This document shows positions 30,350-40,081 of a stretch of 64,000 bases of DNA, in pieces. Numbering within the stretch: the first letter of the stretch is position 1; every line of letters begins with the position of its first letter. The stretch lies in contig CANMXU010000002.1 in assembly GCA_947501935.1 (NCBI GenBank), positions 124,001 through 188,000 of the forward strand, in the 5' to 3' direction. Below the pieces are notes generated by a model. The model worked only from the letters and a program-made list of their open reading frames with translations, ran no database searches and was not told where the DNA came from. The translations under genes were made by a program, and so were the position numbers. Origin of the DNA: an uncultured Alteromonadaceae bacterium (GTDB lineage: Bacteria; Pseudomonadota; Gammaproteobacteria; Enterobacterales; Alteromonadaceae).

Positions 30350-31854
30350 AATACCCCCTCATCATTATTATTGCTTTCTTGTATTGCTTCTGCAGGCTCA
30401 TTAGCTGGTTGATTTTCAACGGCTGCTGGAGTTGGCGCAACATAACTCGAAGGTTGTTGATTCATTAATCGACGTAAGGCTTTTAACGAAGTCAGCTGAC
30501 TTGGGTAGTCAAAGCTAATTTGTTTCGCTTTTAAGTCATCAATTGCCATTGAAAAATTCTGATTACTAAGGTTTTCCATATCGTAATAAGTCGCCAACCA
30601 TTGGCTAATATCATTTAAGCTCGCTAAATAAACTTCAGCTTTTTCTTCACTAACAGCCCATTGCACCACTTGTAATTTCAACTTTAAGTTTTCGCGTAAA
30701 TTTTGTTGATGATCGGGTGACATTAAAGGCTCAACATTACCAGTTCTACGGCGTACAGTTATAAAGTCATCTAAAAATTTCTGCCAAGTTTTTTTCAAAT
30801 TCACTTGCCAGTCACTGGCGTTATCCGATAATTGCAGCTCTTCGCTAACCTGTTCACTTTCAGGAATATCAACCATAGCTAAGATTAACGAATCGACTTG
30901 TTTGGCAACGGCCATAATCTGCAAAATTACCGCTTCACTATCTAGTACCGGCATTAACTTTAACTGCTCAATATCTTGGTGAATTAACTGACGAACCGGT
31001 AATAATTCCGGATTATTTAATTCTTGTAATCGAGTATCAGCGTCTTGTAATAAATTAATCGCCGCCTTGGTATCGTGCTCTAACCATAAGGTACGGCCAG
31101 CAATGCGTACTAAATATTCGGCTTCGTGTAATAGCCAATCAGTGGGTTCATTTTGGCCAAGTTTCGCAATAGCATTTTCAAGCTGGGTAATTTTGTCTTG
31201 ATTTGCCGACAACAGCTTGGCTTCATTTTCTGCTAACTGCTGCGCAAAGCTTTGCTGTTGACGAGTTAGCAACTGTTGAATTTTTTGCTGGTTTTCTTGG
31301 CTCAGTTGTTGGCTTTCGTTCAAGAGCTTTTGTTCAAACGTTAGCTGCTGCTGTTGATTCCAATAAAATAAACCACCAACCCCTGCACTGGCTAATAAGG
31401 CAATGAATAATGCAAGCAATGCGGTTTTTGAAAGTGGCTGACGTTTGGCAGTATTTTGCCCCTTGGCTGCAGATACTGGCGACTTACCTGCGGTATTTGG
31501 CGTTTTCGCTTCAGGCTTTGTATCTACTTTGGTTTCGGCTTTTTTATCTAAAGAAGGCGTATTTTTAGGCATAATTTTTTGGCTTTTGTTACTGGCAGCT
31601 GACGAAGAAGACTTTGCTGAAGTTGCTGCGGTTTCAGTAATCGGCTCTGTTCCAGCCGATGATGGAGTGTTTTGTTTTGATGAGCTGGTATTGCGACTAC
31701 TTTTAGCGCTGTCATCAGAAGTATTACTTGAAAGGATTATCGATGCCGATGGGCCGGGGATCACTTTTTTATTATCACGACTATCGCTACTGGCATTGCT
31801 GCTTTCAGTGTTGCTAGTAGTGGCAGTTTGTTCAGGCGGCTTTTTGTCGGTCAT
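30346..31854 (-). CDS. hemX: HemX family protein, uroporphyrinogen operon
   Basis: A 502-residue bitopic membrane protein. The N-terminal cytoplasmic segment of about 140 residues is unusually long and rich in Ser, Thr, Lys and Asn. One membrane helix (about 145-165) is followed by a Gln-rich coiled coil (QQLSQENQQKIQQLLTRQQQ) and the HemX domain (WLLHEAEYLVRIAGR onward). E. coli HemX is about 393 residues, so most of the extra length is the low-complexity N-terminus. Despite an old annotation as uroporphyrinogen methyltransferase, no SAM-binding motif is visible. It starts 2 bp after hemD. Confidence 0.9.
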   Translation of the reverse strand: MTDKKPPEQTATTSNTESSNASSDSRDNKKVIPGPSASIILSSNTSDDSAKSSRNTSSSKQNTPSSAGTEPITETAATSAKSSSSAASNKSQKIMPKNTPSLDKKAETKVDTKPEAKTPNTAGKSPVSAAKGQNTAKRQPLSKTALLALFIALLASAGVGGLFYWNQQQQLTFEQKLLNESQQLSQENQQKIQQLLTRQQQSFAQQLAENEAKLLSANQDKITQLENAIAKLGQNEPTDWLLHEAEYLVRIAGRTLWLEHDTKAAINLLQDADTRLQELNNPELLPVRQLIHQDIEQLKLMPVLDSEAVILQIMAVAKQVDSLILAMVDIPESEQVSEELQLSDNASDWQVNLKKTWQKFLDDFITVRRRTGNVEPLMSPDHQQNLRENLKLKLQVVQWAVSEEKAEVYLASLNDISQWLATYYDMENLSNQNFSMAIDDLKAKQISFDYPSQLTSLKALRRLMNQQPSSYVAPTPAAVENQPANEPAEAIQESNNNDEGVL

Positions 31855-31856
31855 TG

Positions 31857-32600
31857 TTAAATTCCATGTTGTTTGATAACAGCCATAATGGCTTCATCAC
31901 TGGCACCTTGTGCGTTAATCACTTTTTGCAAGCCCAACGCGCGCGCTTTTTCTGCGATGCGTTCACTGGCAACTATCCATAAACATGTGTTTTGCCAGTA
32001 GTTATCGCATAGCTCTACTAAGTTTACAATGCTTTCGAGCAAAGCGTTACTGGTGATAACAATCGCGTTGATATTTTTTTGTTGCCAAGTTTGTCCAATA
32101 TCGTCGGGGAATGTCTGCCAAACTCGCAGGTAAACCTCTAAGTAGGTAACTTGTGCGCCGCGTTTAGTTAACTGCTCAGCAATTAATTCACGGCCGCCAT
32201 TACCACGCACTATCACTATATTTTGTTGGTTAATATTTTGTAAATCATTTAAGGCTAACAAGCCTTCACTAGTATGAATATCAGGACAAGTCGCGGTTAC
32301 GCCATAACGTTGCAGCGCGTGTTGTGTAGCAGTGCCAACAGCAAATACTTGGCTAGCTTGCCACTTGCAAATAGGTAAATGTTTTTGCGCAAATTCTACC
32401 GCAGCAACACTAACAAATATCACCACAGCGGGTGTGGTAGCGCGCACTTGCGCAATAAGTGCTGGGGCTTGTATATTTTCTTGATAGGAAAAGAGTGGTT
32501 GCTGTAGCGCAGCAATGCCTTGTGCTTGGCATTTTTGCGCTAAAGCACGCCCTGCTTTTTCAGGACGCGTGATTAAAACGTGTAGCTTATTGCTGGTCAT
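31857..32600 (-). CDS. hemD: Uroporphyrinogen-III synthase
   Basis: A 247-residue enzyme that closes hydroxymethylbilane to uroporphyrinogen III. The family is sequence-divergent; the recognisable parts are the N-terminal [27 protein letters not shown], the central [11 protein letters not shown] and ITSNALLES. The two-lobe length is normal. Its start overlaps hemC by 14 bp, and hemX follows immediately, so hemCDXY is one transcription and translation unit. Confidence 0.92.
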   Translation of the reverse strand: MTSNKLHVLITRPEKAGRALAQKCQAQGIAALQQPLFSYQENIQAPALIAQVRATTPAVVIFVSVAAVEFAQKHLPICKWQASQVFAVGTATQHALQRYGVTATCPDIHTSEGLLALNDLQNINQQNIVIVRGNGGRELIAEQLTKRGAQVTYLEVYLRVWQTFPDDIGQTWQQKNINAIVITSNALLESIVNLVELCDNYWQNTCLWIVASERIAEKARALGLQKVINAQGASDEAIMAVIKQHGI

Positions 32601-33522
32601 ACACTTGTTTTAATATTTTGTCGGCACCTTGTGTTAATAATGTTTGCGCTAAAGAGTTACCTAACGCTTCTGCGTTTTCTGCGCTACCGCGTACTTCAGC
32701 ACGTAAAATGACGCTGCCGTCAACCGCGCCAACTAAGCCTTTAAGAAATACTTGGCCGTCGCTTTCGATTTCAGCATAACTACCAATAGGCACCTGACAA
32801 CCACCTTCAAGCGCACGGTTCATTGCGCGTTCTGCAAATACACGAACACGGGTAGTTTTACACTCAAGTGGCGCTAATAACGCGTGCAAGGCGCTGTCGT
32901 CGCTGCGACATTCAATACCTACTGCACCTTGGCCATTGGCTGGCAACATAACATCAGCGTTAATATACTCAGCAATACGCTCTGGCATTTCTAAACGAAT
33001 TAAACCAGCAGCGGCTAGTATAATGGCGTCGTATTCACCTTCGTCTAATTTTCTTAAACGGGTATTCACATTGCCACGTAAATCACGAATATCAAGATCA
33101 GGACGTAATTCTTTAATTTGGCATTGGCGACGTAAGCTTGAAGTACCAACAACCGCACCTTGTGGTAAATCAGCAAAGCTTTTAATGGTGTTCGAAACAA
33201 AAGCGTCACGCGGGTCTTCACGTGGACAAATAACTTGCAAGCCCAAGCCTTCAGGGAATTCTACTGGCACGTCTTTCATTGAATGCACTGCTATATCAGC
33301 GCGATTTTCTAACATCGCCACTTCAAGCTCTTTAACAAAAAGCCCTTTACCGCCGACTTTGGCTAACGGCGTATCTAAAATAATGTCGCCTTTGGTGGTC
33401 ATTGGCACTAACTCAACATTAATACCTGGGTGAAAATGTTCAAGTTGTGCTTTTACATATTCTGCTTGCCAAAGTGCTAATGCGCTTTTTCGCGTTGCGA
33501 TACGTACCGTTTGTATTGCCAT
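32587..33522 (-). CDS. hemC: Hydroxymethylbilane synthase (porphobilinogen deaminase)
   Basis: A 311-residue enzyme that polymerises four porphobilinogens on a dipyrromethane cofactor. Visible are [19 protein letters not shown] at the start, [40 protein letters not shown] and the cofactor cysteine in [11 protein letters not shown] near residue 242. Full length. It opens the hemCDXY unit and lies 50 bp after cyaY on the same strand. Confidence 0.96.
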   Translation of the reverse strand: MAIQTVRIATRKSALALWQAEYVKAQLEHFHPGINVELVPMTTKGDIILDTPLAKVGGKGLFVKELEVAMLENRADIAVHSMKDVPVEFPEGLGLQVICPREDPRDAFVSNTIKSFADLPQGAVVGTSSLRRQCQIKELRPDLDIRDLRGNVNTRLRKLDEGEYDAIILAAAGLIRLEMPERIAEYINADVMLPANGQGAVGIECRSDDSALHALLAPLECKTTRVRVFAERAMNRALEGGCQVPIGSYAEIESDGQVFLKGLVGAVDGSVILRAEVRGSAENAEALGNSLAQTLLTQGADKILKQVYDQQ

Positions 33523-33572
33523 TAAAATGTCCTAGTTTATGAGTAGCTTTGCCAAGAATGTCGGTAAAGCTT

Positions 33573-33893
33573 TTATTGGGCTGTAAGGGTTATTTCTGCT
33601 TCAGCTTGGGTGCTTACTGCTGCTGACAAAAATGCCCAAAATTCGTCACCACCGCGTTTATCAAGCCATACCGGCTCTTGATAACTAAAATGATGACCAT
33701 TAAATTTGGTTGCTACCCATACTTCCTGCAAGGGTGCTTGTTTATTTAAAATAATTTTTGTGCCGTTTACAAAAGTAAGGGTTAGCAAACCACTTACGCC
33801 TTCATAATCGATATCACTACCGCACTCTTCAATGGCTTCTTCTACTGCAAGTAAAAGCTCATCGGCAAGTAAATTATATTGACTATCGTTCAT
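33573..33893 (-). CDS. cyaY: Iron donor protein CyaY (bacterial frataxin)
   Basis: A 106-residue frataxin homologue. The N-terminal acidic helix (YNLLADELLLAVEEAIEECG) is the iron-binding and IscS-contacting surface, and the beta sheet contains GVSGLLTLTF, IILNKQAPLQEVWVA and FSYQEPVW. It modulates iron-sulfur cluster assembly. It is divergent from lptM-lysA-dapF, the common enterobacterial arrangement; cyaA, often nearby in enterics, is not in the window. Confidence 0.93.
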   Translation of the reverse strand: MNDSQYNLLADELLLAVEEAIEECGSDIDYEGVSGLLTLTFVNGTKIILNKQAPLQEVWVATKFNGHHFSYQEPVWLDKRGGDEFWAFLSAAVSTQAEAEITLTAQ

Positions 33894-33978
33894 TTATTAT
33901 CCTTATTAGGGCAATCACAAATTTTTGTTTATATATCACTTGTAATTGTTATATGCATCAGATTATAAAACGTCTATC

Positions 33979-34152
33979 ATGGGAAAAAAATCGAATAAAT
34001 CAAAAATGACTAAACAAATTGCAATTATTTTCACCTGTTTTATCGTTTTAGCAACCTTAAGTGGTTGTGGCGTGAAGAAGGACTTATACCAAACTCCGCA
34101 AAATACGCCAAGTGAAGCGGCTAAAAAAGATAGCCAAACTAACAAAGAATAA
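33979..34152 (+). CDS. lptM: Small lipoprotein LptM (YifL family)
   Basis: A lipoprotein of about 57 residues. A basic N-terminus and a hydrophobic helix end in the lipobox LSGC; the mature form starts CGVKKDLYQTP, matching the LptM/YifL signature CGLKGPLYxP in type. LptM stabilises the LptD outer-membrane translocon. Starts at 33979 (MGKKSNKSKM) and 34006 (MTKQIAIIF) are both possible; neither has a good ribosome site. It precedes lysA by 27 bp, the standard order. Confidence 0.85.
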   Translation: MGKKSNKSKMTKQIAIIFTCFIVLATLSGCGVKKDLYQTPQNTPSEAAKKDSQTNKE

Positions 34153-34179
34153 ACTCAATACCAATAGGAAAAAACACTA

Positions 34180-35427
34180 GTGGACTTTTTTAATCGAAAA
34201 GCCGGCACTTTATTCGCAGAAAATAGTTCTGTTAGCGACATTGCCAAAAGTTATCAAACGCCATTATATATATATTCTCGCGCAACAATCGAGCGTCATT
34301 GGCACGCCTTCGATAATGCCGCTGGCGATCGTCCACATTTAGTTTGTTATGCAGTAAAAGCTAACAGCAATATTGCGGTATTAAATGTAATGGCACGCTT
34401 AGGTTCAGGCTTTGACATAGTTTCAAAGGGTGAATTAGCGCGCGTTATTCAAGCTGGCGGCGACCCTAAGAAAACTGTTTTCTCTGGCGTTGGTAAGAAA
34501 GAAGACGAAATTGAATATGCACTAAACCATGAGATTTATTGCTTCAATGTTGAGTCAGCCCCAGAACTAGACCGCATTCAAGCTGTTGCTGAGCGCATGG
34601 GTAAAATTGCACCCATTTCATTACGGGTAAACCCTGACGTTGACGCAGGTACTCATCCGTATATTTCAACCGGTTTAAAAGAAAATAAATTTGGTATCAG
34701 TATTGATGGCGCTAAAGAGGTTTACCTTTATGCAAAAAGCTTAAAGAACTTAGCCATTAAAGGTGTTGATTGTCATATCGGTTCTCAGTTAACTGAAGTT
34801 GCACCATTTTTAGATGCACTTGACCGCGTATTAATATTGGTAGACGAATTATCTAGCGTTGGCATTGAGCTTTCTCATATTGACGTTGGTGGCGGTTTAG
34901 GTGTGTGTTATCAAGACGAAACACCACCACACCCGAACGACTATGCCAAAGCTATTGCTGACCGTTTAGGCGATCGCGAAATTAAACTTATCTATGAACC
35001 GGGTCGCGCAATTATGGCCAACGCCGGTATTTTAGTGACTGAAGTTGAGTTCTTAAAAACCAACGAAGACCGTCACTTTGCTATTGTTGATGCAGCGATG
35101 AACGACCTTATTCGTCCGGCACTTTATCAAGCATGGCAAGCGATTATTCCAGTGCAAGAGCGCAATGATATTGACAGTAAAACCTATGATATTGTTGGCC
35201 CAATTTGTGAAACTGGCGACTTTTTAGGTAAGCAACGTGAACTAACCATCGACCAAGGTGATTTACTCGCCATCCGTTCTGCAGGTGCATATGGTTTTAC
35301 CATGAGCTCGAACTACAATTCGCGCCCACGTGTTGCCGAAGTAATGGTTGACGGTGATAACGTGCATTTAATTAGAGCCCGTGAAACTATTGAGCAATTG
35401 TGGCAAGGTGAGCAGTTACTGCCTTAG
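34180..35427 (+). CDS. lysA: Diaminopimelate decarboxylase
   Basis: A 415-residue fold-III PLP enzyme that makes lysine from meso-diaminopimelate. Visible features are the PLP lysine in VCYAVKANSN near residue 61, GSGFDIVSKGEL, CHIGSQLTE, HIDVGGGLGV, the YEPGRAI phosphate-binding motif and GPICETGDFLG with the active-site cysteine. The frame starts with GTG at 34180 with AGGA 11 nt upstream. It is followed by dapF, which supplies its substrate. Confidence 0.96.
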   Translation: MDFFNRKAGTLFAENSSVSDIAKSYQTPLYIYSRATIERHWHAFDNAAGDRPHLVCYAVKANSNIAVLNVMARLGSGFDIVSKGELARVIQAGGDPKKTVFSGVGKKEDEIEYALNHEIYCFNVESAPELDRIQAVAERMGKIAPISLRVNPDVDAGTHPYISTGLKENKFGISIDGAKEVYLYAKSLKNLAIKGVDCHIGSQLTEVAPFLDALDRVLILVDELSSVGIELSHIDVGGGLGVCYQDETPPHPNDYAKAIADRLGDREIKLIYEPGRAIMANAGILVTEVEFLKTNEDRHFAIVDAAMNDLIRPALYQAWQAIIPVQERNDIDSKTYDIVGPICETGDFLGKQRELTIDQGDLLAIRSAGAYGFTMSSNYNSRPRVAEVMVDGDNVHLIRARETIEQLWQGEQLLP

Positions 35428-35497
35428 TATTATCTAAGCCAAAAATACTTAGCTCAAAAATATCAAGGTCATAGGCCTTAGGAAAAGATAACAAAAA

Positions 35498-36328
35498 ATG
35501 CTGGTTAATTTTTCAAAAATGCATGGTTTAGGCAACGATTTTTTTGTACTCGACAATGTAACTCAAAATGTTTATTTATCGAATGAGCAAATTAAAAAAC
35601 TTGCTGATCGTAACTTTGGCGTCGGCTTCGACCAATTATTAGTCGTTGAGCCGCCTTACGATCCTGATCTTGATTTTCACTACCGCATTTTTAATGCTGA
35701 CGGTAGTGAAGTAAGCCAATGTGGCAATGGCGCGCGCTGTTTTGCTCGCTTTGTTCGCTTAAAAGGCTTAATCAATAAAAATAAAATTAAGGTGTCTACC
35801 CAATCTGGGAAAATGACCTTATATATTGAACGCGACGGCAATATTTCTGTGACTATGCCGGTGCCGCAATTTGAGCCTGCTAAAATCCCTTTTAAGGCGC
35901 AAAAAGCTGAAGGCACTTACATTCTGCGCAGCGAAGATGAAACCGTGCTGTGTGGTGCTGTTTCGTTAGGTAATCCCCACTGTGTACTTACCGTTGACTC
36001 TGTGGCTGATGCGCCCGTAGAAAGTTTAGGGCAAGCACTTTCAGTACACGAGCGTTTTCCAAAAGATGCCAATGTCGGTTTTATGGAAGTTGTTGCCCCT
36101 AATTTTATTAAGTTACGGGTATATGAGCGCGGCGCGGCAGAAACTTTAGCTTGTGGCAGTGGCGCATGTGCGGCGGTGGTTATTGGCCAAATGCAGAAAA
36201 AATTAGCCAAGCAAGTTACGGTAGAACTTCCCGGCGGAGAACTGAGAATTTATTGGAAAGGCCCCGGCCATCCAGTAAAAATGTCAGGCCCTGCAGAACA
36301 CGTATTTGACGGACAAATAACTATATGA
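35498..36328 (+). CDS. dapF: Diaminopimelate epimerase
   Basis: A 276-residue PLP-independent racemase converting LL- to meso-diaminopimelate for lysine and peptidoglycan. The two catalytic cysteines lie in [15 protein letters not shown] (about residue 73) and [14 protein letters not shown] (about 219). [13 protein letters not shown] at the start is diagnostic. Its stop codon overlaps the DUF484 start by 4 bp (ATGA), so the genes are coupled. Confidence 0.97.
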   Translation: MLVNFSKMHGLGNDFFVLDNVTQNVYLSNEQIKKLADRNFGVGFDQLLVVEPPYDPDLDFHYRIFNADGSEVSQCGNGARCFARFVRLKGLINKNKIKVSTQSGKMTLYIERDGNISVTMPVPQFEPAKIPFKAQKAEGTYILRSEDETVLCGAVSLGNPHCVLTVDSVADAPVESLGQALSVHERFPKDANVGFMEVVAPNFIKLRVYERGAAETLACGSGACAAVVIGQMQKKLAKQVTVELPGGELRIYWKGPGHPVKMSGPAEHVFDGQITI

Positions 36329-37005
36329 GCGACAGCAACTTGAATTCTATTGATGAATTACCACTAAGCGACGACTTAATTGTCGCTTATTTGCAGGATA
36401 ACCCTGAATTTTTTAATCGTAATCCTGATCTTGTTAGCTCGTTACGTATTACTGATCAGCAACGTGGTGTGGTTTCCTTAGTTGAAAGACAACAATTACA
36501 GTTACGTCAAAAAATTCACGGCTTAGAAGAAGAGATTACCGAATTATTGGCCATTGCTAATCATAACGAGCAATTATTTGCTTTATATAGCGATATTTAT
36601 ATTCGCCTATTAGATTGCCAAAGCGCTGATGAATTGCTTGATTGCTTATTGCAAACCACTACCGAGCTATTATCACTGGCTGATTTAAAAATTTGGTTAG
36701 CACACAGCAATGGCTTTAATCACCACAGTTTAATTACTAATGACTGCGCTGGCGTAATGCAAAACCGCTTAAGTAACGACGATTATTATTTTGGCCGTTT
36801 ACAACAAAGTGAGCAACAGCTGGTATTTTCTCACACTATTACCGGCTCAGTGGTTTTAGTAAAATTATCACACTTTGACGAAACCATGGGCTTTTTAGCC
36901 ATTAGTAGTGACGACGCTGAACATTTTGACCCGCGCATGGACACCTTATTGCTTGGTCAATTTAAAAAGTTAGTTTCTAAACTACTACAACAGCATTTAA
37001 GCTAA
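36325..37005 (+). CDS. DUF484 family protein (GAF-like)
   Basis: A 226-residue member of DUF484 (COG3159). An N-terminal helical segment with [17 protein letters not shown] is followed by a coiled coil ([20 protein letters not shown]) and a GAF-like C-terminal domain ending in [15 protein letters not shown]. Function unknown; the family is regularly found between dapF and xerC. Here xerC is absent and a HAD phosphatase follows after 11 bp. Confidence 0.9.
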   Translation: MSDSNLNSIDELPLSDDLIVAYLQDNPEFFNRNPDLVSSLRITDQQRGVVSLVERQQLQLRQKIHGLEEEITELLAIANHNEQLFALYSDIYIRLLDCQSADELLDCLLQTTTELLSLADLKIWLAHSNGFNHHSLITNDCAGVMQNRLSNDDYYFGRLQQSEQQLVFSHTITGSVVLVKLSHFDETMGFLAISSDDAEHFDPRMDTLLLGQFKKLVSKLLQQHLS

Positions 37006-37016
37006 GCGTTTAACCA

Positions 37017-37721
37017 ATGCAATGCTATCGCCGTTTATCTGTTGTTAAAGCGTTAAGTTTTGATCTTGACGATACTCTCTATGGCAACCAACCTTTTATG
37101 TTGGCTGCCTATGAAAAAATGAACGCTTACTTTGCGAATATTTTAGGCAAGCAACGTATTTATGACTTTAGCTTTTGGTTTCATTATCGCGATCAAGCGC
37201 TTAAAGCTAATCCTGAATTAAAACATGACGTTGCCGCTGTACGTGAGCAAAGTTATTACTTAGGCCTGAAAAGCTTAGGTTATTCGTCTGCACAAGCAAA
37301 AAAAATAGCAACTGATGCCATGGTTTATTTTGTTGAAGTACGCAGTGATTTTAACGTACCCAAGCAAAGCCACCAGTTGTTAGCAGATCTAGCAGAAAAA
37401 TTCCCTTTAGTTGCTATTAGCAATGGCAATGTTGATACCAAAGCCATAGGTATTGACCATTATTTTGACCATATTTTTCATGCTGGCAATGGCTTAAAAC
37501 AAAAGCCCGACGCACACATGTTCACCCTAACCGCACAAAAACTTAATCTCAAGGCTGAACATATATTACATGTCGGCGACTGCGGAAAAGCTGATGTGCA
37601 AGGTGCCATACTTGCTGGTTATCAAACCGCATGGCTTCCTCATTATGGCGTCGGCAAACCGCTGGCCTTATTACCCAATATTGAATTAACAACAGTGAAT
37701 GAATTACGCTGCCTGTTATAA
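37017..37721 (+). CDS. yigB: HAD-family phosphatase YigB-like
   Basis: A 234-residue haloacid dehalogenase-type hydrolase. Motif I is SFDLDDTLY with the nucleophilic Asp, motif II is AISNGN, and motifs III/IV are KQKPDAHMF and HVGDCGKADVQGA. E. coli YigB dephosphorylates FMN in riboflavin metabolism, and the N-terminus here (MQCYRRLSVVKALSF) aligns with that family. It lies between DUF484 and uvrD as in enterics, except that xerC is missing from the block. Confidence 0.88.
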   Translation: MQCYRRLSVVKALSFDLDDTLYGNQPFMLAAYEKMNAYFANILGKQRIYDFSFWFHYRDQALKANPELKHDVAAVREQSYYLGLKSLGYSSAQAKKIATDAMVYFVEVRSDFNVPKQSHQLLADLAEKFPLVAISNGNVDTKAIGIDHYFDHIFHAGNGLKQKPDAHMFTLTAQKLNLKAEHILHVGDCGKADVQGAILAGYQTAWLPHYGVGKPLALLPNIELTTVNELRCLL

Positions 37722-37814
37722 ACTGATCGCTTAGCATGCAAACATATTATATGGTTGCCTACTGGCCCGTTACCTTTTAGCTTTACTCATAAGATAGATA
37801 AATAGATTACTCCT

Positions 37815-39989
37815 ATGGATGTTTCCGAATTAATTGATGGTTTGAACGAAAAGCAACGCGACGCGGTTGCCGCCCCTTTGCAAAATATGTTGGTACTTGC
37901 TGGCGCTGGCAGTGGTAAAACACGAGTTTTAGTACAGCGTATTGCCTGGTTAATGCAAGTTGAACAAGCCTCGCCCCATAGTGTTTTAGCGGTTACCTTT
38001 ACCAATAAAGCTGCCGCCGAAATGCGCGCCCGAGTCGAGCAAACGGTAAACGGCAATACTCATGGTATGTGGATAGGTACTTTTCATGGCCTTGCCCATC
38101 GCTTGTTAAGAATGCATTTTCAAGAAGCAAAATTACCACAAAGCTTTCAGGTATTAGACTCTGACGACCAATTACGATTAATAAAACGCATTTTACGCTC
38201 ATTAAATATTGATGAGAAAAAATGGCCAGCCAAGCAAATGCTTTGGTATATCAATGGCAAAAAAGACGAAGGTTTACGTCCGCAGCATATTGATGCGCAA
38301 TTTGATCCAACTGAAGAAATGTTCATAAAAATTTATCAAGCTTATCAAGAAGCTTGTGACCGTTCAGGCTTAGTCGACTTTGCTGAATTATTATTACGCG
38401 CCCATGAACTATGGCTTAATAATCCGCATTTATTAGCCCATTACCAAAACCGTTTCCGCCATATTTTAGTTGACGAATTTCAAGATACCAACGCCATTCA
38501 ATATGCGTGGTTAACCATGCTTGGTAATGAAAATTCAAAAGTGATGATAGTAGGTGACGATGATCAATCTATTTACGGCTGGCGCGGCGCTAAAATTGAA
38601 AATATTCAACGTTTCTTAAATGACTTTGATCACGCAAAAACCATCCGCTTAGAGCAAAATTATCGTTCAACCGCCAATATTCTAAAAGCGGCTAATCAGT
38701 TAATTTCAAATAATAATAACCGCTTAGGTAAAGACTTATGGACCGAAGACGAAGCGGGCGAGAAAATATCTATTTATACCGCCTTTAATGAAATTGACGA
38801 AGCACGTTTTATTTCAGGTCGTATTAACCAATGGCGTCAAGACAATGGTTCGTTAGATGAGGTTGCTATTTTATACCGTAGTAACGCGCAATCACGCCTA
38901 ATGGAAGAAGCGTTATTACAAGCAAAATTGCCTTATCGTATTTACGGCGGTTTACGCTTTTTCGAACGCCAAGAAATTAAAGACGCACTGGCCTACATGC
39001 GCATTATTAACAACCGTGATGACGACGCTGCGTTTGAACGTATTATCAATACCCCAACGCGTGGTATTGGTAACCAAACCGTAGGCTTAATTCGTGACGC
39101 CGCGAGAAGTCACGGCAGTACGTTATGGCAAGCCTGTAAGTACATGTTATCTCATCAAGAACTAAAAGGTCGAAGTGCAAAAACCATTACCGGTTTTATT
39201 GAATTAATTGAGCAGCTCGAAGACGACTCAACCAACTTAAATTTAGATCAGCAAGTAAACCACGTCATTCAATTCAGTGGCTTAAAAGCTATGTATCAAG
39301 CAGAAAAAGGCGAACGCGCAGAAGCCCGCATTGAAAACTTAAATGAGTTAGTAACGGCTTGCCAAACATTTACCCCAGATAGCGAACTAGTGGAAGAAAT
39401 GAGCGATTTAACCGCCTTTTTAACCCATGCCGCGCTAGAGTCTGGCGAGTCGCAAGCCGATGAATACGAACCTGCGGTGCAACTGATGACGATGCATTCA
39501 GCCAAGGGATTAGAATTTCCCTTAGTGTTTATTGCTGGCCTTGAAGAAGGTATGTTTCCATCACAACAGTCGGTTGAAGATATTGCTCGTTTAGAAGAAG
39601 AGCGTCGTTTATGTTACGTCGGCATGACAAGGGCGATGGATAAGCTATACTTATGTCACGCAGAAAGCCGCCGCTTATATGGACAAGAAAAATACCATAA
39701 AGCCAGCCGCTTTTTACGTGAGTTACCTAGTGAATATGTTGAAGAAATTCGCATGCAAAGCCAAGTTAAAAAGCCAGTTACTACCGGTAAATTTTCAAAT
39801 ACATTTACCACAGAAACCTTTGCTGATACTGGCTTTAAGTTAGGACAACTAGTAAAACACGCAAAATTTGGTGAAGGTGTGGTGCTCAATTATGAAGGCA
39901 GCGGCGCACAAAGCAGAATACAAGTGAACTTTAGTGAAGTTGGCTGTAAATGGTTAGTCGTTTCCTACGCCAACTTAGAGGTTATGTAA
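37815..39989 (+). CDS. uvrD: DNA helicase II UvrD
   Basis: A 724-residue superfamily 1A helicase for nucleotide excision and mismatch repair. Visible are Walker A AGAGSGKT at 29-36, TFTNKAAAEMRARV, the DEFQDTN motif [44 protein letters not shown], and the C-terminal Tudor-like segment with KHAKFGEGVVLNYEG that contacts RNA polymerase. The length and tail distinguish it from Rep. It ends the lptM-to-uvrD block. Confidence 0.96.
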   Translation: MDVSELIDGLNEKQRDAVAAPLQNMLVLAGAGSGKTRVLVQRIAWLMQVEQASPHSVLAVTFTNKAAAEMRARVEQTVNGNTHGMWIGTFHGLAHRLLRMHFQEAKLPQSFQVLDSDDQLRLIKRILRSLNIDEKKWPAKQMLWYINGKKDEGLRPQHIDAQFDPTEEMFIKIYQAYQEACDRSGLVDFAELLLRAHELWLNNPHLLAHYQNRFRHILVDEFQDTNAIQYAWLTMLGNENSKVMIVGDDDQSIYGWRGAKIENIQRFLNDFDHAKTIRLEQNYRSTANILKAANQLISNNNNRLGKDLWTEDEAGEKISIYTAFNEIDEARFISGRINQWRQDNGSLDEVAILYRSNAQSRLMEEALLQAKLPYRIYGGLRFFERQEIKDALAYMRIINNRDDDAAFERIINTPTRGIGNQTVGLIRDAARSHGSTLWQACKYMLSHQELKGRSAKTITGFIELIEQLEDDSTNLNLDQQVNHVIQFSGLKAMYQAEKGERAEARIENLNELVTACQTFTPDSELVEEMSDLTAFLTHAALESGESQADEYEPAVQLMTMHSAKGLEFPLVFIAGLEEGMFPSQQSVEDIARLEEERRLCYVGMTRAMDKLYLCHAESRRLYGQEKYHKASRFLRELPSEYVEEIRMQSQVKKPVTTGKFSNTFTTETFADTGFKLGQLVKHAKFGEGVVLNYEGSGAQSRIQVNFSEVGCKWLVVSYANLEVM

Positions 39990-40081
39990 AAAATAACATA
40001 ACTAATATAACAACATGAAAATAATAAGTAAGGTGCAGGAGCTTAACGTTATTCAGCTCCAAGAACACTTTCGGAGAATGT

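Noticed and set aside
31445..31876. 143-codon plus-strand frame opposite hemX
   Set aside because: It mirrors the low-complexity Ser/Thr/Lys region of hemX, which yields long antisense frames; no independent support.
32936..33433. 165-codon plus-strand frame opposite hemC
   Set aside because: It is a shadow of the conserved hemC gene.
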